This document shows positions 61,459 through 64,000 of a stretch of DNA of 64,000 nt, piece after piece. The translations under genes were made by a program, and so were the position numbers. Below the pieces are notes generated by a model that worked only from the letters and a program-made list of their open reading frames with translations, did no database searches and was not told the origin of the DNA. Location of the stretch: NCBI GenBank assembly GCA_023954495.1, contig JAMLIA010000001.1, positions 28,704 through 92,703 on the forward strand, given 5' to 3'. The stretch is from Thermomicrobiales bacterium (GTDB lineage: Bacteria > Chloroflexota > Chloroflexia > Thermomicrobiales > CFX8). Position 1 is the first letter of the stretch. Every line of letters begins with the position of its first letter.

Positions 61459-62434
61459 GTGGATAACCGCCGGGCTCATCGTCGCCGTTGTCCTCGCCGG
61501 TGGTGTCTGGTGGTGGACGCAGCGCGGCGAATCAGTCGAGACGGCAGTTACGACACGTGGCTCGCTGGACGTGACGATACAAACTGTCGGGTCGATCCAG
61601 GCAACCGGCGCGACAGCGGTTCGTCCCGCCGTCAGCGGCGTCATTGCCGAAGTCGGCGCGCATGCCGGAGACACAGTCGAGCAGGGCGATGTCCTGGCAC
61701 TGCTCGATCGCGCGCCTTTCGACTCGGCGCTCACAAACGCCCAGGGCAGCCTGACGCAAGCTGAATATGCCTTGCAGCTTGCAGAGAGCCGCGTGGCCGC
61801 CAGCCCGGACGACACAAGCCTGAAGCTCGAAGCGCTCGGCGCGCAGCAGCGAGTGAGCGATGCTCAGCGCGCAGTCGACGCAGCCCAGCGCGCACTGGAC
61901 AATTCTGTGATCCTCGCGCCGACAAGCGGGCAGGTCATCGAGATGCCTGTCGCGGTCGGCGACCCGATCAGTCAGCAGCAGTCGATCGCGCGGATCGCAG
62001 CGCCGTCCGATCTGCGGCTCGTCGCCGATGTCGACGAGCTCGATCTGCCGAATGTCGACATTGGCGCTGACGTGACGTTTCGCCTGGATGCCTTCCCCGA
62101 TCGGCAGCTCACCGGCACGGTGCTATCAACAGCGCCGCAAGCGCGGGTACAGGGTGGCGCGACGATCTTCTCAACGACGATTTCCTACGACTCGCCGGAC
62201 GATCTGGACATTCGCCCGGGAATGAACGCTGACGTGACGATCGTGACTGCACGGCGCGAGAATGTCCTGCTCATTCCCGAGCGCGCGCTGCAAACAGTGG
62301 GCGAACGCTCGTTCGTTACCGTTCGTGTTGATGGCAAGAACGAAAGCCGGGAAGTCATCCTCGGCTTCCGCAGCGGGGGCCAGGTCGAAGTCGTACAGGG
62401 CCTGAGCGACGGTGATACCGTCGTGCTGCGCTAA
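61451..62434 (+). CDS. HlyD/MacA-type adaptor (membrane fusion) protein
   Basis: 327 residues. An N-terminal signal anchor (about 4-21, WITAGLIVAVVLAGGVWWW) is followed by the lipoyl-like halves VRPAVSGVIAEVGAHAGDTV and SVILAPTSGQVIEMPVAVGD, around a Gln/Ala-rich coiled coil (LGAQQRVSDAQRAVDAAQRA). The beta-barrel has LRLVADVDELDLPNVDIGADV and the final domain VLLIPERALQTVGERSFV. It is the third component of the ABC/FtsX system, overlapping the permease end by 8 bases. The presence of MacA-like parts in a phylum often described as single-membraned is noted. Confidence 0.9.
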   Translation: MSKWITAGLIVAVVLAGGVWWWTQRGESVETAVTTRGSLDVTIQTVGSIQATGATAVRPAVSGVIAEVGAHAGDTVEQGDVLALLDRAPFDSALTNAQGSLTQAEYALQLAESRVAASPDDTSLKLEALGAQQRVSDAQRAVDAAQRALDNSVILAPTSGQVIEMPVAVGDPISQQQSIARIAAPSDLRLVADVDELDLPNVDIGADVTFRLDAFPDRQLTGTVLSTAPQARVQGGATIFSTTISYDSPDDLDIRPGMNADVTIVTARRENVLLIPERALQTVGERSFVTVRVDGKNESREVILGFRSGGQVEVVQGLSDGDTVVLR

Positions 62435-62519
62435 CGCTTTTCACCGATTCCGAGACGATTCCGTGATTCGCGTATTGTCTTGTGAAGTGGCGCACGGATC
62501 AGCGCGAGGAGTAGCATAG

Positions 62520-62609
62520 ATGATCAGACACGGGCTCACTGATGCCGGTGTTCCTCAGCGCAGCTTTGCGCCGTCGTTGTCTCGTCCAATCACGCAGCAT
62601 CTTGTATGA
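62520..62609 (+). CDS. Possible 29-residue leader peptide before ftsH
   Basis: ATG 62520 follows GAGGAG by about 8 bases, giving a 29-residue frame (MIRHGLTDAGVPQRSFAP...) ending at TGA 62609, seven bases before the ftsH ATG. The ribosome site is good, but the frame has no obvious pattern, so translation is uncertain. Otherwise 62435-62616 shows no gene. Confidence 0.3.
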   Translation: MIRHGLTDAGVPQRSFAPSLSRPITQHLV

Positions 62610-62616
62610 GGTGTTC

Positions 62617-64000
62617 ATGAAATCCCCCAATCCAAAGTTTGTCATTGCAGCCCTGGCGATCCTGCTCACGGTGATCATCGTTATTGCAGCAAGTTTGCAA
62701 ACCACGTCGCCCAAGACCGTCGACGTCGTCACCTTCCTGCAGCAGGTCAAGGATGGCGAAGTCGCTGCGATCTACGAGCATCAGGACGGTCGCACCGCAA
62801 CGATCGAGTATGTTGACGATCAGACCGCACCGGTCGAAGTCCGGATTCCGTCCGGAACGTCCGTCACCCAGCTGCTCGACCAGGCTAGCGTTCCGCTCTC
62901 CCAGTGGCCAACCGTTGACGTGCAGGGCGAGTCGGCCGCAGCACGCTATTCACCGATCCTGAAGTTCCTGCTGCTGGCTGCGGTTCTTGGTGGACTGATC
63001 GTCTTCCTGCGCCGGTCGCAGTCCGGGCTCGGACGGCGCGGATCGCGGCGAGGCGAGTTCGATCAGGTGCGTAGCGGCGAGCGCAACGTGCTTCTCAGCG
63101 ATGTCGCCGGTTCGGAAGAGGTCAAGGAAGAGCTCGCCGACATCATTGACTTCCTGCGCGATCCAGATCGGTACCACAAGCTCGGCGCACGCATCCCGCG
63201 CGGTGCGCTGCTGATCGGACCGCCGGGCACCGGCAAGACGCTCCTTGCGCGTGCCGTGGCCGGCGAGGCGAAGGCATCGTTCTTCTCAGTCAGTGGTTCG
63301 GAGTTTGTCGAGCTCTACGTCGGTGTCGGCGCATCGCGTGTGCGCGATCTGTTCCGCAAGGCGCGCGAGGCTGCTCCGGCGATCATCTTCATCGATGAGA
63401 TCGACTCGATCGGGCGCAAGCGTGGTCGCGCCGAGCATTCGACAGAGTACGACCAAACGCTGAACCAGATCCTCGTCGAAATGGACGGCTTCGACCAGCG
63501 CACGACGGTTATCGTCATTGCCGCGACCAACCGCGTCGACATCCTCGATCCGGCGCTCCTGCGGCCCGGTCGCTTCGACCGCCGCGTGCACGTCGATCTG
63601 CCTGATCGCGCGGCGCGGACAGCGATTCTTGAGGTCCACGCTCGCGGGAAACCGCTGCAGGCCGGTGCCGACCTCGGTGAGTTGGCAGCCAGAACAACCG
63701 GCATGTCTGGTGCCGACCTGGCGAACGTGATGAACGAGGCGGCGATTCTCAGTGCGCGTCGCGACGACACCGAAATCAGCATGACGACGCTGCTCGAATC
63801 GGTCGATCGCACACTGGCTGGTGCGGCGCGCAAGTCCTCGCGGTTCAGCGATCGCGAACGCAAGGTCATTGCTTACCACGAGGCCGGTCACGCGATCGTC
63901 GCCCACTACCTGCCGAACGCCGACCCGGTCCGTAAGGTATCGATTGTGTCGCGAGGCCGCGCCGGTGGATACACGATGATCATCCCCGAGCAGGATCGTG
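62617..64000 (+). CDS. ftsH: ATP-dependent zinc metalloprotease FtsH, 5' part
   Basis: Membrane AAA+ protease that degrades damaged membrane proteins and selected regulators. 461 codons are in the window; the 3' end is cut off. Two N-terminal helices (about 8-27 and 113-130, around [17 protein letters not shown]) enclose a short outer domain. Walker A is GPPGTGKT at about 201-208; Walker B is [12 protein letters not shown], with [20 protein letters not shown] as the second region of homology. The protease metal site HEAGH begins at about residue 421 ([13 protein letters not shown]). ATG 62617 has GAGG five bases upstream. FtsH normally has about 600-650 residues. Confidence 0.96.
   Translation, partial: MKSPNPKFVIAALAILLTVIIVIAASLQTTSPKTVDVVTFLQQVKDGEVAAIYEHQDGRTATIEYVDDQTAPVEVRIPSGTSVTQLLDQASVPLSQWPTVDVQGESAAARYSPILKFLLLAAVLGGLIVFLRRSQSGLGRRGSRRGEFDQVRSGERNVLLSDVAGSEEVKEELADIIDFLRDPDRYHKLGARIPRGALLIGPPGTGKTLLARAVAGEAKASFFSVSGSEFVELYVGVGASRVRDLFRKAREAAPAIIFIDEIDSIGRKRGRAEHSTEYDQTLNQILVEMDGFDQRTTVIVIAATNRVDILDPALLRPGRFDRRVHVDLPDRAARTAILEVHARGKPLQAGADLGELAARTTGMSGADLANVMNEAAILSARRDDTEISMTTLLESVDRTLAGAARKSSRFSDRERKVIAYHEAGHAIVAHYLPNADPVRKVSIVSRGRAGGYTMIIPEQDR

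Noticed and set aside
1..64000. CRISPR arrays, insertion sequences, phage genes
   Set aside because: No regularly spaced repeats, transposase motifs or phage structural genes were seen on either strand.

Overview
The window is about 64 kb of gene-dense bacterial chromosome with high GC content, roughly 60 genes, short intergenic gaps and many overlapping starts and stops. No phage gene, transposase, CRISPR array or rRNA gene is visible. It looks like core chromosome of a Chloroflexota bacterium, probably Thermomicrobia-like. This is an inference from several features: a large SRP RNA that includes the Alu domain, a proline-tRNA ligase of the archaeal/eukaryotic type, a GH18-like protein carrying the tandem YFxETGH / VQYFERARFEYHPE repeats common in that phylum, a HerA-Mre11 pair, and frequent TTG/GTG starts. 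The phylum should be confirmed from a marker-gene tree.

Layout. 1-5.2 kb: 5' part of a frameshifted aldehyde dehydrogenase gene (minus), a small membrane protein, tyrA, an unknown gene, a two-helix membrane protein and uvrB. 5.3-12.4 kb: a long plus-strand run (acidic-stalk membrane protein, GH18-like protein, aroQ, Xaa-Pro peptidase, efp, accB, xseA, xseB). 12.4-23.4 kb: proS (minus), pfkA plus an AIR-synthase-like gene (plus), then rho, a broken glpX, a DinG-type exonuclease/helicase and an M20 peptidase (all minus). 23.6-29.1 kb: sdhCDAB, small membrane proteins and the SRP RNA. 29.2-36.8 kb: S9 peptidase, creatininase-like amidase, Mre11, HerA and a soluble GAF histidine kinase. 36.9-43.6 kb: glcDEF, an EVE-domain protein, a threonine-dehydratase-like enzyme, a GNAT and a TMEM175 channel. 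43.8-46.4 kb: a MarR-like regulator with an RG-rich tail and palindromic operators, then a frameshifted Na+/H+ antiporter. 46.4-51.1 kb: ssrA and smpB, a methyltransferase, an rmlC-like gene, aroA, aroC. 51.1-57.3 kb: a six-gene minus run from rfbB to aroC, a HAD hydrolase and trmD. 57.3-64 kb: a DapA-family gene, an ABC/FtsX/HlyD exporter-type operon and the 5' part of ftsH.

The genes cover shikimate and tyrosine synthesis (tyrA, aroQ, aroA, aroC), upper glycolysis/gluconeogenesis (pfkA, glpX), succinate and glycolate oxidation, DNA repair (uvrB, xseAB, DinG, HerA-Mre11), and trans-translation and protein targeting (ssrA, smpB, SRP RNA). The least expected items are the HerA-Mre11-creatininase block, the RG-tailed regulator with repeated ACGGGTACCCGT operators, several perfect inverted repeats in leader regions, and three genes (aldehyde dehydrogenase, glpX, antiporter) broken by clustered single-base changes that mostly read as deletions. 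The last point suggests residual sequencing error rather than true gene decay.
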